64,000 bases of DNA. It comes from Castellaniella hirudinis_A. Its GTDB lineage: Bacteria; Pseudomonadota; Gammaproteobacteria; Burkholderiales; Burkholderiaceae_B. Below the pieces are notes generated by a model. That model saw nothing but the letters and a program-made list of their open reading frames with translations, did not search any database and was not told the DNA's origin. This document shows positions 17,787 through 26,465 of the stretch, piece by piece (the first letter of the stretch is position 1; each line of letters opens with the position of its first letter). Position numbers and translations under genes: made by a program. The stretch is taken from positions 59,112 through 123,111 of the forward strand of contig NZ_JBLGTV010000009.1 of NCBI RefSeq assembly GCF_047468865.1. The letters are read 5' to 3'.

Positions 17787-19694
17787 ATGATGCTGAAATT
17801 TGATTGGTTGCCAAAATCCGGCACCTGGAGCCGGGATCTGAACGCCGTCTTCACGCGTCAGCCGCCGGCGTGGGCCGACCTGATCCGCCTGGCCAATGAA
17901 GACCTGGATTTCATCCAGATTGCGCGCTTCGACAAGAAACTGTCCGCCGCGTTTTCGCACCGGGCCCCTGACGATTCCCCGCCCGCCATCAAGATCGCGC
18001 TGTTGGGAAGCGCCACGCTGGAACACCTGATCCCGGGCCTGCGCGTTGGCGCCGTGCGCAATGGGTTCTGGCCTGAGTTCTACACGCCGGCCTATGGCCA
18101 ATACGTCCAGGAAACGCTGGACGCGACATCGGGTCTGCACCAGTTCAGGCCCGACGCCGTGATTTGCGCCTTGGATCACTTCCATCTGCTGGGCGACGAC
18201 ACCACCGCCCTCACCCCCCAGGCGGCCGATGACCGGCTGCAAGAGGCCCTGGACACCTTGCGCATGCTCTGGCAAAAAGCCCATGAACAATTCGGCGCTC
18301 AAGTGATCCAGCAGGCTTTTCTACCGACGCCGGCGCCCCTGATGGGGAACAACGAACACCTGATGAGCAATTCGGCTTTATGGCTTGTCAAACGCTTGAA
18401 CCGGCTGATCCGGGAATCCGCGCCCACGCACGGCGTCGATGTGCTTGCGCTGGACATGCTGGCCGAACGCGACGGCCTGGCGGCCTGGCACGACATCCGC
18501 CTATGGCATCGGGCCAAACAATATGTCACCCCCCTGGCGGGCCCTTGCTACGGAGAGCACGCTGCCCGCCTGATCAGGGCGCGGCGTGGCGGCAGTGCCA
18601 AGTGCCTGGTGCTGGATCTGGACAACACCCTGTGGGGCGGCGTCATCGGGGATGACGGGCTGGCGGGCATCGTGCTGGGACAAGGGTCGGCCGAAGGCGA
18701 GGCTTACCTGGCTTTTCAACGCTACGTCCAGGCGCTGTCGCGCAGAGGCGTCATTCTGGCCGTGTGTTCCAAAAACGACATGACCAATGCCGTGCAGCCG
18801 TTCAAGTCCCATCCCGACATGCTGTTGCGATTGGAAGACATCGCCTGCTTCGTCGCCAACTGGCAGGACAAAGCCACAAATCTGCGGCATATCGCCAAAA
18901 CACTGAACATCGGCGTGGATTCTCTGGTGTTCGTCGATGACAACCCATTTGAACGCAACCTGGTTCGGCAGGCGCTGCCCATGGTTCGCGTGCCCGAACT
19001 GCCGGAAGACCCTTCTTTTTATGTCGACACCGTGGCCCGGTCGGGCTATTTCGAAAGCGTGACCTTGACCCAGGAGGATCTCCAGCGCGCAGTCCAATAC
19101 CAGGCCAACCTGCAGCGCGCCGCGCTGCTTGAAAGCCAGACCGACCTGGGCGCCTACCTGAACAGCCTGGACATGGTGCTCGAATGGAGCCGTTTCAATC
19201 CGACCAATCTGCCGAGAATCGTCCAGCTGATCCACAAGTCCAATCAGTTCAACCTGACGACCCGCCGCCATACGGAGGAAGACATCGACTCGATGATGCG
19301 GGCCGGCCAGGGGGCCTTGCTGAGTCTGCGCCTGGTCGACCGTTTCGGCGACAACGGCATCATCGCTGTCGTCATGGCGCTGCCCGATCGCACGCACGCC
19401 GATCTGCCGGACGCCTGGCGCATCGACACCTGGCTGATGAGTTGCCGGGTACTGGGCCGTCAGGTAGAACGCGCGACGCTGCGCGTGCTGATCCAGCTGG
19501 CCCGGGCCGCCGGCATGAAATACCTGATTGGCGAATATCTGCCCACCGCCAAAAACGGCATGGTTGCCAGCCACTACAAAGACCTGGGCTTCGACCGCAT
19601 CCGGGAAACCGACGGCACGGCCACGCAATGGTGCCTGCCCCTGGAAAAATTCAACGACGGCCCCGTGCCGATGACCATCAAGGAGTCAACATGA
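17787..19694 (+). CDS. FkbH-like HAD-IIIC phosphatase/acyltransferase with GNAT domain
   Basis: Relatives of this enzyme load a three-carbon glyceryl unit from 1,3-bisphosphoglycerate onto an acyl carrier protein. The 635-aa protein has three parts: an N-terminal SGNH-like region (IKIALLGSATLEHL), a HAD domain with nucleophile Asp277 and Asp279 in VLDLDNTLWGGVIGDDG and further motifs VCSKND and VFVDDNPFER, and a C-terminal GNAT-like region with the FkbH signature SCRVLGRQVE (Cys553). Its stop overlaps the start of the ACP gene (ATGA), so the two products should work together. Finding it among polysaccharide acylation genes suggests that the transferred group is not simple acetyl. Confidence 0.85.
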   Translation: MMLKFDWLPKSGTWSRDLNAVFTRQPPAWADLIRLANEDLDFIQIARFDKKLSAAFSHRAPDDSPPAIKIALLGSATLEHLIPGLRVGAVRNGFWPEFYTPAYGQYVQETLDATSGLHQFRPDAVICALDHFHLLGDDTTALTPQAADDRLQEALDTLRMLWQKAHEQFGAQVIQQAFLPTPAPLMGNNEHLMSNSALWLVKRLNRLIRESAPTHGVDVLALDMLAERDGLAAWHDIRLWHRAKQYVTPLAGPCYGEHAARLIRARRGGSAKCLVLDLDNTLWGGVIGDDGLAGIVLGQGSAEGEAYLAFQRYVQALSRRGVILAVCSKNDMTNAVQPFKSHPDMLLRLEDIACFVANWQDKATNLRHIAKTLNIGVDSLVFVDDNPFERNLVRQALPMVRVPELPEDPSFYVDTVARSGYFESVTLTQEDLQRAVQYQANLQRAALLESQTDLGAYLNSLDMVLEWSRFNPTNLPRIVQLIHKSNQFNLTTRRHTEEDIDSMMRAGQGALLSLRLVDRFGDNGIIAVVMALPDRTHADLPDAWRIDTWLMSCRVLGRQVERATLRVLIQLARAAGMKYLIGEYLPTAKNGMVASHYKDLGFDRIRETDGTATQWCLPLEKFNDGPVPMTIKEST

Positions 19695-19942
19695 ACGACC
19701 AAGAAATTCTTGCCGCACTGAACGATATTTTCCGCGACGTGCTGGACGACGATGACATCCGCATCACCGAGAACAGCAGCGCCGCGGACTACGATTCATG
19801 GGACTCCCTGGCCAACGTCAATCTGATCGTGGCCGCGGAAATGCGCTTTGGCGTGCGTTTTCGCACCTCGGAGGTCGAAGGGCTGCGCAACGTCGGCGAA
19901 TTGATCGCCCTGATCAAGAAGCAACTGCTTGCCAAGGGATGA
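19691..19942 (+). CDS. acyl carrier protein, partner of the FkbH-like enzyme
   Basis: Carries an acyl group as a thioester on a 4'-phosphopantetheine arm. The 83-aa acidic protein has the attachment serine at Ser39 in DYDSWDSLANVNL, with the usual following helix and VEGLRNVGELIALI. It overlaps the FkbH-like gene by 4 nt with AAGGAG upstream. It is too divergent to be the fatty-acid AcpP. The holo-ACP synthase gene at 26466 could activate it. Confidence 0.9.
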   Translation: MNDQEILAALNDIFRDVLDDDDIRITENSSAADYDSWDSLANVNLIVAAEMRFGVRFRTSEVEGLRNVGELIALIKKQLLAKG

Positions 19943-19978
19943 TCATGCCGGTTGGTCGAACGCACCGGGCACCCCGGC

Positions 19979-21571
19979 ATGCTTTTTAACTCACTGCCAT
20001 TCCTGCTGCTTTTCCTGCCCATCTCGCTGGGCGGGTATTATTTGGCCGGGCATATCCGGCCATCCTGGGCAGCGGCATGGCTTTGCATCGCCTCATTGAT
20101 TTTCTACGGCTGGTGGAACCCGGCCTTCGTCCTGCTGCTGCTGTTGTCGATCTTGTTCAATTACGGCATCGGGCGGCTGATATTGGCGACGGAAGACCAT
20201 CCCCGGCGGCAGCTGGCCATCCTGGTGACAGGGGTCGTCGTCAACCTGGGCGTGTTGTTCTACTACAAGTACATGATGGCGGTGCTCTCCGTCCTGTCGG
20301 GATACGGCCTGGTCACTCACGGCGCGCACAGCATCATCCTGCCCCTCGGCATTTCGTTTTTCACATTTACCCAGCTGGGTTTCCTGCTGGACTGCCGGGC
20401 CGGCGTCGTCCGGGAGAAAAGCTTCGTCAGCTACGTCCTGTTCGTCACATTTTTTCCTCACCTGATTGCCGGCCCGATCCTGCACCACAAAGAGATGATG
20501 CCGCAATTCGCGGACGCCAGGATCTACCGGTTCAACCCGGAAAACATCTCCGTCGGCATGACCCTGTTCGTCATCGGACTGGCCAAGAAAGTCCTGATCG
20601 CGGACAACGTCGCGCCCTGGGCCGAGGCCGGCTTCGACGCCCCCGCCAATTTGCAGTTCCTGGCCGCCTGGGGGGTTGCCCTGGCCTATGCGCTGCAGTT
20701 GTATTTCGATTTTTCCGGGTATTCCGACATGGCCATGGGCCTGGGGAAAATGTTCGGCATCCGTTTTCCGCTTAATTTCAATTCGCCCTACAAGTCCACC
20801 GGCATCATCGAGTTCTGGACGAGATTCCACATGACGTTGACCCGCTACCTGACCGCCTACATTTACAACCCGGTGGCCATGGCAGTCACCAGGGCGCGCG
20901 CCGGCAAAGGGCTTGCCGTCGGCAAGAAGGGCCTCAAGACGCCCAGGGGCTTCTCCGAGATGGTTCTGTTTCCCACCTTGTTCACGATGGGCCTGGCTGG
21001 CGTATGGCACGGGGCCGGGCTGCAGTTTCTGATTTTCGGCCTGCTGCATGGATTCTACCTGTGCGTGAACCACGCCTGGCGCCAGTTCGGCCCCAAGCGC
21101 GCCACGGCGGCGGCCGGCTGGTCGCGCGCAGCCTATGTGGGGCTGACTTTCTTATGCGCGGTCGTGGCCCTGTTATTCTTTCGCGCCGACAGCGCTGGCG
21201 ATGCCTGGGCCCTGGTTCAGGGCATGATGGGCCTCAACGGGATAGAGCCATGGGCGCCGCTGCTGCATCCGATTCAGCTCATGCTGCACCCCGCCGCAGG
21301 CTGGAGCAACCTGGATTTGGTGCATTTGCTGCTGGAACGATGGGCCCAGGGTTTCGTGATCGCCACGTTGCTGCTGATCGTCTGGTTCGCGCCAAACTCC
21401 GTACAACTGCTGGGGGCTTATTCGCCCGCCCTGGAAGGCGAAATCCCCGGCGCCGCGCGCTGGCTGCGCTGGCGGCCTTCGGCCGCGTGGCTGCTGCCGA
21501 CCCTGACCATCCTGATCTATGCCGCGTTCAACCTGCATACCACCGCGCGGTTCCTGTATTTTCAGTTTTAG
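19979..21571 (+). CDS. AlgI-like MBOAT membrane acyltransferase
   Basis: Moves an acyl group across the inner membrane toward the periplasmic AlgJ/AlgX-like enzymes. The 530-aa protein has about ten membrane helices and the MBOAT catalytic His344 in GVWHGAGLQFLIFGLLHG; a second conserved His284 lies in FWTRFHMTLTRYLTAYIYNP. The start MLFNSLPFLLLFLPISLGGYYL aligns with AlgI; an in-frame TTG at 19952 is possible. In this operon its likely donor is the acyl-ACP made by the two preceding genes, not acetyl-CoA; this is inference. Confidence 0.87.
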   Translation: MLFNSLPFLLLFLPISLGGYYLAGHIRPSWAAAWLCIASLIFYGWWNPAFVLLLLLSILFNYGIGRLILATEDHPRRQLAILVTGVVVNLGVLFYYKYMMAVLSVLSGYGLVTHGAHSIILPLGISFFTFTQLGFLLDCRAGVVREKSFVSYVLFVTFFPHLIAGPILHHKEMMPQFADARIYRFNPENISVGMTLFVIGLAKKVLIADNVAPWAEAGFDAPANLQFLAAWGVALAYALQLYFDFSGYSDMAMGLGKMFGIRFPLNFNSPYKSTGIIEFWTRFHMTLTRYLTAYIYNPVAMAVTRARAGKGLAVGKKGLKTPRGFSEMVLFPTLFTMGLAGVWHGAGLQFLIFGLLHGFYLCVNHAWRQFGPKRATAAAGWSRAAYVGLTFLCAVVALLFFRADSAGDAWALVQGMMGLNGIEPWAPLLHPIQLMLHPAAGWSNLDLVHLLLERWAQGFVIATLLLIVWFAPNSVQLLGAYSPALEGEIPGAARWLRWRPSAAWLLPTLTILIYAAFNLHTTARFLYFQF

Positions 21572-21580
21572 CGAGCCCCT

Positions 21581-22033
21581 ATGACAAGCATGCCTGCCGA
21601 GACATCCCTGCAAAGCCTTGAGTGCGCTTTTCACCACATCGGGATTGCCTGCAAAAACCTCGACCGCGAGCAACTGGTCTGGGAACAACTGGGTTATAGC
21701 CAGGAATCCCCGGAATTCACAGATCCCATCCAGAACATCACAGGGCGATTCCTGACAGGTCCAGGCCCCCGTCTGGAACTTCTGGCCGCCGCCGGAGAAA
21801 ACTCTCCAGTGGACGGCTTTCTCAAGCGGCGAACCAAGATGTACCACCAGGCGTTCACCACCCCGCGGTTCGACGCCGCCCTGACTGCGCTGGAATCCAC
21901 CGGCGCCCGCAGGACAGCCGACCCGGCGCCCGCCATCGCATTCGGCGGCCGCCGCATCGTATTCCTGCTGCTGCCGAATGGCAACCTCATTGAAATCATC
22001 GAATCGCCGTCAGACGGCATACGAACAACGTAA
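21581..22033 (+). CDS. VOC (glyoxalase/methylmalonyl-CoA epimerase-like) family protein
   Basis: Small metal-dependent VOC fold protein of 150 aa, closest in style to methylmalonyl-CoA epimerase: FHHIGIACKNLDRE at the start with the metal-site His, LELLAAAGENSPVDGFL with a Glu ligand, MYHQAF, and a C-terminal LPNGNLIEIIE with the last Glu. It is 9 nt after the MBOAT gene and ends the operon. VOC genes recur beside FkbH/ACP pairs, so it may epimerise or modify the acyl-ACP. The substrate is unknown. Its last 24 nt overlap the convergent DUF4434 gene. Confidence 0.75.
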   Translation: MTSMPAETSLQSLECAFHHIGIACKNLDREQLVWEQLGYSQESPEFTDPIQNITGRFLTGPGPRLELLAAAGENSPVDGFLKRRTKMYHQAFTTPRFDAALTALESTGARRTADPAPAIAFGGRRIVFLLLPNGNLIEIIESPSDGIRTT

Positions 22034-23008
22034 TGCCTTCCAGTGGGCGCGCAGCGTCCTGGCCGCTTCTGTCTCGTCGGTCAGCCAGGGATAAGCGGCA
22101 AAGGCAATCATCCGGCGAGCGCCAGATGCCTCGAAGCGGCATATCTGTTGCCGGATTCTGTCCGGCGGGGCGGTAACCGCGCTGAAGTCGCCGGCGTCCA
22201 GACTGGCGGGCCGCTGCTGCTGGAATAGCTCGACGATCAGATCGAATTCGACCTTCCGCGATTGCAGCAATAGCCGCAGCCGATCCAGTTCGTCCAGATC
22301 GGGCTGGCCGTAGACACCCGCCCCATCCTGGATCAATGGACGAACCTGGGCACCGCCCTGAAAAATGCCATCCCAGACGGCGGCCAGCGTCTGCGAAGTC
22401 TCCAATTGGCTGCAATAGGTGGAAATAGACGGCATCATGCGGCTGTTTCGCCACAGAACGGCTGCCAAAGCCTTCAGCCAATCGGCCAGCAGCCGTACTT
22501 TCCGCCCACTGTCCCAGCTATATTGCTCGATTTCGTAAGGGATGTACCACCCCCCGAAAGCAGGGTGACCGGCCCAGGCCACCCGCTGGGTCAGTGCGCC
22601 GGCATCCGCCACTGTCTGTGCGCAAAACCGAAGGATGTCCGGCAGACTGTCGCTGCCCAGCAGCTTTTGCCAGCGATCGTCGTGCGGCAAGCCGATGACC
22701 AGCGTCATCCCCAGCTGCTGTGCCATATCCAGCAGGTCTTGCACGGTTTGATCCGATAAAACCCAATCATCCGCGCCATGCGTCCATCCCAGCCACTGGA
22801 TATAGATTTGCCGAAACCCAAGCTGCCGGATATCCACGACAATCTTGCGCCAGTCTTCGCTCCGCATCCGCAGGTGCGCCTTCCAGGGCTGAAAAAAAGT
22901 GGCGGCCCACGAAGCACCCGCCGCGCAGCCCCCAACCAGACCGCCGCCGGCCATCAGGGCGGCAATCAGCAATTGGCGACGCACCGGGCTTGCAGGACGT
23001 CTTGCCAT
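22010..23008 (-). CDS. DUF4434 family lipoprotein, glycoside-hydrolase-like
   Basis: Predicted exported TIM-barrel protein that may cut or process polysaccharide. The 332-aa product begins MARRPASPVRRQLL and has a lipobox-like LVGGC at about residue 27; the RRQLL also makes Tat export possible. The mature part has the DUF4434 pattern: FFQPWKAHLRMRSEDWRKIVVDIRQLGF is split across positions about 35-65, followed by YIQWLGW, GWYIPYEIEQYSW and the acidic stretches IQDGAGVYG and ELFQQQ. It lies 20 nt after pgsA on the same strand but overlaps the exopolysaccharide operon's last gene tail to tail. Catalytic residues are not identified. Confidence 0.7.
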   Translation of the reverse strand: MARRPASPVRRQLLIAALMAGGGLVGGCAAGASWAATFFQPWKAHLRMRSEDWRKIVVDIRQLGFRQIYIQWLGWTHGADDWVLSDQTVQDLLDMAQQLGMTLVIGLPHDDRWQKLLGSDSLPDILRFCAQTVADAGALTQRVAWAGHPAFGGWYIPYEIEQYSWDSGRKVRLLADWLKALAAVLWRNSRMMPSISTYCSQLETSQTLAAVWDGIFQGGAQVRPLIQDGAGVYGQPDLDELDRLRLLLQSRKVEFDLIVELFQQQRPASLDAGDFSAVTAPPDRIRQQICRFEASGARRMIAFAAYPWLTDETEAARTLRAHWKALRCSYAV

Positions 23009-23028
23009 GAGATGGAGCGGCCCTGACG

Positions 23029-23598
23029 CTAGGATCGGCTGCGGATTTCGGGCCAGGCTTTTTTCAGGTAATAGCACATGGACCAGACGGTCAGGATGGC
23101 GGCCACCACGATCAGGACAGCGCCCACCCAGCGGATGGGCAGCCCTTGAATCGGCTGCCAGTACAGCAAGCAGGGAATGGCGATCATCTGGGCGGCGGTC
23201 TTGAACTTGCCCAGGCGATGCACGGCCACGCTGCTGGAAGCCCCGATTTTCGCCATCCATTCGCGCAACGCCGAGATCGTGAGCTCGCGCCCGATGATGA
23301 CCAGGGCGATCAGCATATCCACCCGCCCCAGGTTCAGCAGGATCAGCAAGGCGGCCACGACCATCAGTTTGTCGGCCACCGGATCCAGGAAGGCGCCGAA
23401 GGCCGAGGTCTGATTCCAGCGGCGGGCTAGGTAGCCGTCGAACCAGTCGGTGACGGCGGCGATGATGAAGGCAATGGCCGCCGCGCAATCGCGCCAGCCG
23501 GAGGCCGTCCAGGCGTCCGGCAGATAGTACAGGCACACCAGCAAGGGGATCATGGCGATGCGCAGCCATGTCAGGGCGATCGGGATATTGAACGGCAT
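23029..23598 (-). CDS. pgsA: CDP-diacylglycerol--glycerol-3-phosphate 3-phosphatidyltransferase
   Basis: Makes phosphatidylglycerol phosphate, the committed step to phosphatidylglycerol and cardiolipin, at the inner membrane. The 189-aa protein has about four to five helices and the CDP-alcohol phosphotransferase motif (DGYLARRWN...GAFLDPVADKL, the DGxxAR...GxxxDxxxD pattern) at residues about 60-82. The start MPFNIPIALTWLRI is typical. It lies 27 nt after uvrC, the common order in proteobacteria. Confidence 0.95.
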   Translation of the reverse strand: MPFNIPIALTWLRIAMIPLLVCLYYLPDAWTASGWRDCAAAIAFIIAAVTDWFDGYLARRWNQTSAFGAFLDPVADKLMVVAALLILLNLGRVDMLIALVIIGRELTISALREWMAKIGASSSVAVHRLGKFKTAAQMIAIPCLLYWQPIQGLPIRWVGAVLIVVAAILTVWSMCYYLKKAWPEIRSRS

Positions 23599-23625
23599 AA
23601 TAGGTGTAATACTACCCGATCTGGT

Positions 23626-25449
23626 CTAACGCAGCGCGTGATAAATGCGCTCGGCCAGCTGGCGCGAAATGCCATCCACGCTGGCCAGTTCGTCGATGCT
23701 GGCGTCGACCACGCCGGTGAAGCCGCCAAAGCGCGCCAGCAGATTGCGGCGGCGGTGCTGGCCCACCCCCTCGATGTCTTCCAGACGCGAGACATTGCGC
23801 GCCTTGGCGCGGCGCGCGCGCATGCCGGTGATGGCAAAGCGGTGGGCCTCGTCGCGCACTTCGGCCACCAGCATCAAGGCGGCGGACTCGACCCCCAGCG
23901 CCACCGAAGGCCGGCCATCCACGAAGACCAGGGTTTCCAGGCCCACCTTGCGGTGGTCGCCCTTCTTGACCCCGACGATGCGGCTGACATCCAGGCCAAG
24001 TTCTTCAAACACCTGGCGGGCCACGCCCACCTGGCCTTCGCCGCCGTCGATCAGCACGATATCGGGCATGGCCGCCTCGCCGTCGGCCACGCGGGTGTAG
24101 CGCCGGGTCAGCGCCTGGCGCATGGCGGCGTAGTCGTCGCCGGGCTGAATGCCGGCGATGTTGAAGCGCCGGTACAGCGCATGCTGCATGGCATGGTTCC
24201 GGTACACCACACAGGACGCCTGGGTGGCTTCGCCCGCCGTGTGGCTGATATCGAAGCATTCGATGTGCAAAGCGGCCAAGGCGTCGTCGTCCGTGTCCAA
24301 GTCCAGTTCCACCGCCAGCGCGCGGGTGCGGGCCTCGCGGGCGCTGGATTCGGTCAGGCGCTGGGCCAGGGCCAGGCGCGCATTGCGCTGGGCCTGCTCC
24401 AGCCAGGCGCGGCGCGCGCCCTGGGGACGCGTCAGGACGCGGATTTTATGGCCATGCTGCTGGGCCAGCATGGTGACCAGATCGGGGTCGGGCACCGCGT
24501 GGCTGCACACCAGCACGGGCGGCGCGGGGTTGTCCGCATAGTGCTGCGCCAGGAATGCGGCCAGCACGTCTTCGGCGGATTCGTCCTGGATCTGGGTGGG
24601 AAACAGCGGCTTGTCGCCCAAGTGGCGGCCTGCGCGCACCATGGCCAGATTGACGCACACCCGTCCGCCCGAGGACTCGATTGCAATCACGTCGACGCTG
24701 TCGTCGCCCACTTGCTCCATGGTCTGCTGCTGCAGCACCTTGGCCAGGGCCCGCATCTGGTCGCGCAGCACGGCGGCCTGCTCAAAGTCCTGCGCATCGG
24801 CGGCGGCCATCATGCGTTTTTCGATGTCCGCCATGACCTCCGTGGTGCGCCCTTCCAGGAAACGGATGGCGCGATCCACGTCCGCCCGGTAGGCTTCCAG
24901 GGAAATCTTGCCCACACAGGGGGCGGAACAACGACCGATCTGATACAGCAGACAGGGGCGCGTGCGATGGGCGTACACACTGTCTTCACAGGTGCGCAGC
25001 TTGAAGACTTTTTGCAGGATGTTGATGGTTTCGCGCACCGCCCACGAATTGGGATAGGGTCCGAAAAAATGCCCCTTGCCCTGGGTGCTGCCCCGGTAAT
25101 ACACGATGCGCGGGGCCTCGTGATCGGTGATGTGCAAGTAAGGGTAGGATTTGTCGTCCCGGAACAGGATGTTGTAGCGCGGCTTCAGGCGCTTGATCAG
25201 GTTGTTTTCCAGGATCAGGGCTTCGGCTTCGGTGCGCGTGATGGTGACTTCGGTGCGCGCCACGCGGGCCAGCATATGCGCGATGCGCGGGCCATGGCCG
25301 GTTTTCTGGAAATACGAGCTGACCCGGCGTTTGAGATCGCGCGCCTTGCCCACGTACAGCACGGCGCCCTCGGCATCCAGGTGCCGGTACACCCCGGGCA
25401 GGTGCGGCAGATCAGCCAGGAAGGTTTTCAGATCGAAGGCGTCGGGCAC
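23626..25449 (-). CDS. uvrC: excinuclease ABC subunit C
   Basis: Endonuclease that makes both incisions in nucleotide excision repair with UvrA and UvrB. The 607-aa protein has the N-terminal GIY-YIG domain (LPGVYRHLDAEGAVLYVGKA, residues about 17-36), a UVR motif that binds UvrB (IEKRMMAAADAQDFEQAAVLRDQ, cited by position about 205-227), the UvrC RNase-H-like domain (IECFDISHTAGE, VLIDGGEGQV) and a C-terminal helix-hairpin-helix pair (LEDIEGVGQHRRRNLL). The start overlaps the end of nagZ by 38 bp. Confidence 0.96.
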   Translation of the reverse strand: MPDAFDLKTFLADLPHLPGVYRHLDAEGAVLYVGKARDLKRRVSSYFQKTGHGPRIAHMLARVARTEVTITRTEAEALILENNLIKRLKPRYNILFRDDKSYPYLHITDHEAPRIVYYRGSTQGKGHFFGPYPNSWAVRETINILQKVFKLRTCEDSVYAHRTRPCLLYQIGRCSAPCVGKISLEAYRADVDRAIRFLEGRTTEVMADIEKRMMAAADAQDFEQAAVLRDQMRALAKVLQQQTMEQVGDDSVDVIAIESSGGRVCVNLAMVRAGRHLGDKPLFPTQIQDESAEDVLAAFLAQHYADNPAPPVLVCSHAVPDPDLVTMLAQQHGHKIRVLTRPQGARRAWLEQAQRNARLALAQRLTESSAREARTRALAVELDLDTDDDALAALHIECFDISHTAGEATQASCVVYRNHAMQHALYRRFNIAGIQPGDDYAAMRQALTRRYTRVADGEAAMPDIVLIDGGEGQVGVARQVFEELGLDVSRIVGVKKGDHRKVGLETLVFVDGRPSVALGVESAALMLVAEVRDEAHRFAITGMRARRAKARNVSRLEDIEGVGQHRRRNLLARFGGFTGVVDASIDELASVDGISRQLAERIYHALR

Positions 25450-26458
25450 GCAAATACCTGGGGTCGGACAACAGGCCCGCCCAGGCCGGGGCGGGCAGGC
25501 GGGGCATCAGGCGGCGGATGCGACGCACCGCCTGGGGGTCGATGGCGCGGCCCGCCAGGCCGGCCAGCAATTCATCGGCCAGGTCGGGGCGGTTGCACAC
25601 CAGCACCATGTCGCAGCCGGCGGCGAGGGCCGCCCGGGCGCGGGCCCGTATGTCGCCCGCCACGCTGGCCCCTTCCATGGTCAGGTCGTCGGAGAACACC
25701 ACCCCGTCGTAGGCCAGTTGTTCGCGCAGCACGCCGGTGACCCAGCGGCGCGAAAAACCCGCCGGCGCCGGATCGACCTGGGGATAGATGACGTGGGCGG
25801 GCATCACGGCGGGCACCACCAGATCGCCCAGCCAGCCATAGGGCGCGGCATCCGCGGCCAGAATCTCGTCCAGCGAACGGTCGTCCACCGGGATGGCGTG
25901 GTGGGAATCCGCCGCCACCGCCCCATGCCCGGGGAAATGCTTGGCGCAGGCTGCCATGCCCGCCTGCGCCAGGCCCTGCACCAGGGCGCGCGCCAGCAGC
26001 GCCACCACGGCCGGATCGGCGTGAAAAGCGCGATTGCCGATCACCTGACTGACGCCGTAGTCCAGATCCAGCACCGGGGTGAAGCTGAAATCCACCCCGC
26101 AGGCGCGCAGTTCGGATGCCAGCACAAAGCCGGTTTCCGTCGCCCCATGCAAGGCGGCCTGGGGGTCGCGGTCGTACCAGTGTCCCAGGTCGCGCATGGC
26201 GGGCAAGGGGGTGAAGCCATCGGTGCGAAAGCGTTGCACACGCCCGCCTTCATGATCCACCGCGATCAGCAGGGGTTCGTCGCGCGCCGCATGGATGGCG
26301 GCGCACAACGCGGCCAACTGGCCGCGATCGGCGAAATTGCGGGCAAACAGGATCACGCCGCCCACCTGGGGGTGGCGCAGGCGCCGGCGTTCAGGCTCGG
26401 TCAGTTCCAGGCCATCGACGTCCACCATGACGGGGCCGGGCGGTAGAAAATCTGGCAT
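25412..26458 (-). CDS. nagZ: beta-N-acetylhexosaminidase (NagZ)
   Basis: Cytoplasmic family-3 glycosidase that removes GlcNAc from anhydro-muropeptides in cell-wall recycling. The 348-aa protein has VDHEGGRVQRF, the signature KHFPGHGAVAADSHHAIPV with the catalytic Asp/His pair (residues about 174-192), and the nucleophile Asp in VFSDDLTMEGA. I start at MPDFLPPGPVMVD; the longer frame upstream runs into acpS. It follows acpS by 7 nt and overlaps uvrC. Confidence 0.94.
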   Translation of the reverse strand: MPDFLPPGPVMVDVDGLELTEPERRRLRHPQVGGVILFARNFADRGQLAALCAAIHAARDEPLLIAVDHEGGRVQRFRTDGFTPLPAMRDLGHWYDRDPQAALHGATETGFVLASELRACGVDFSFTPVLDLDYGVSQVIGNRAFHADPAVVALLARALVQGLAQAGMAACAKHFPGHGAVAADSHHAIPVDDRSLDEILAADAAPYGWLGDLVVPAVMPAHVIYPQVDPAPAGFSRRWVTGVLREQLAYDGVVFSDDLTMEGASVAGDIRARARAALAAGCDMVLVCNRPDLADELLAGLAGRAIDPQAVRRIRRLMPRLPAPAWAGLLSDPRYLRARRLRSENLPG

Positions 26459-26465
26459 ATCGGCT

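Noticed and set aside
23638..25740. 700-codon plus-strand frame opposite uvrC
   Set aside because: Shadow frame caused by high GC at third positions; its composition (His, Gly, Gln rich) is typical of antisense frames.
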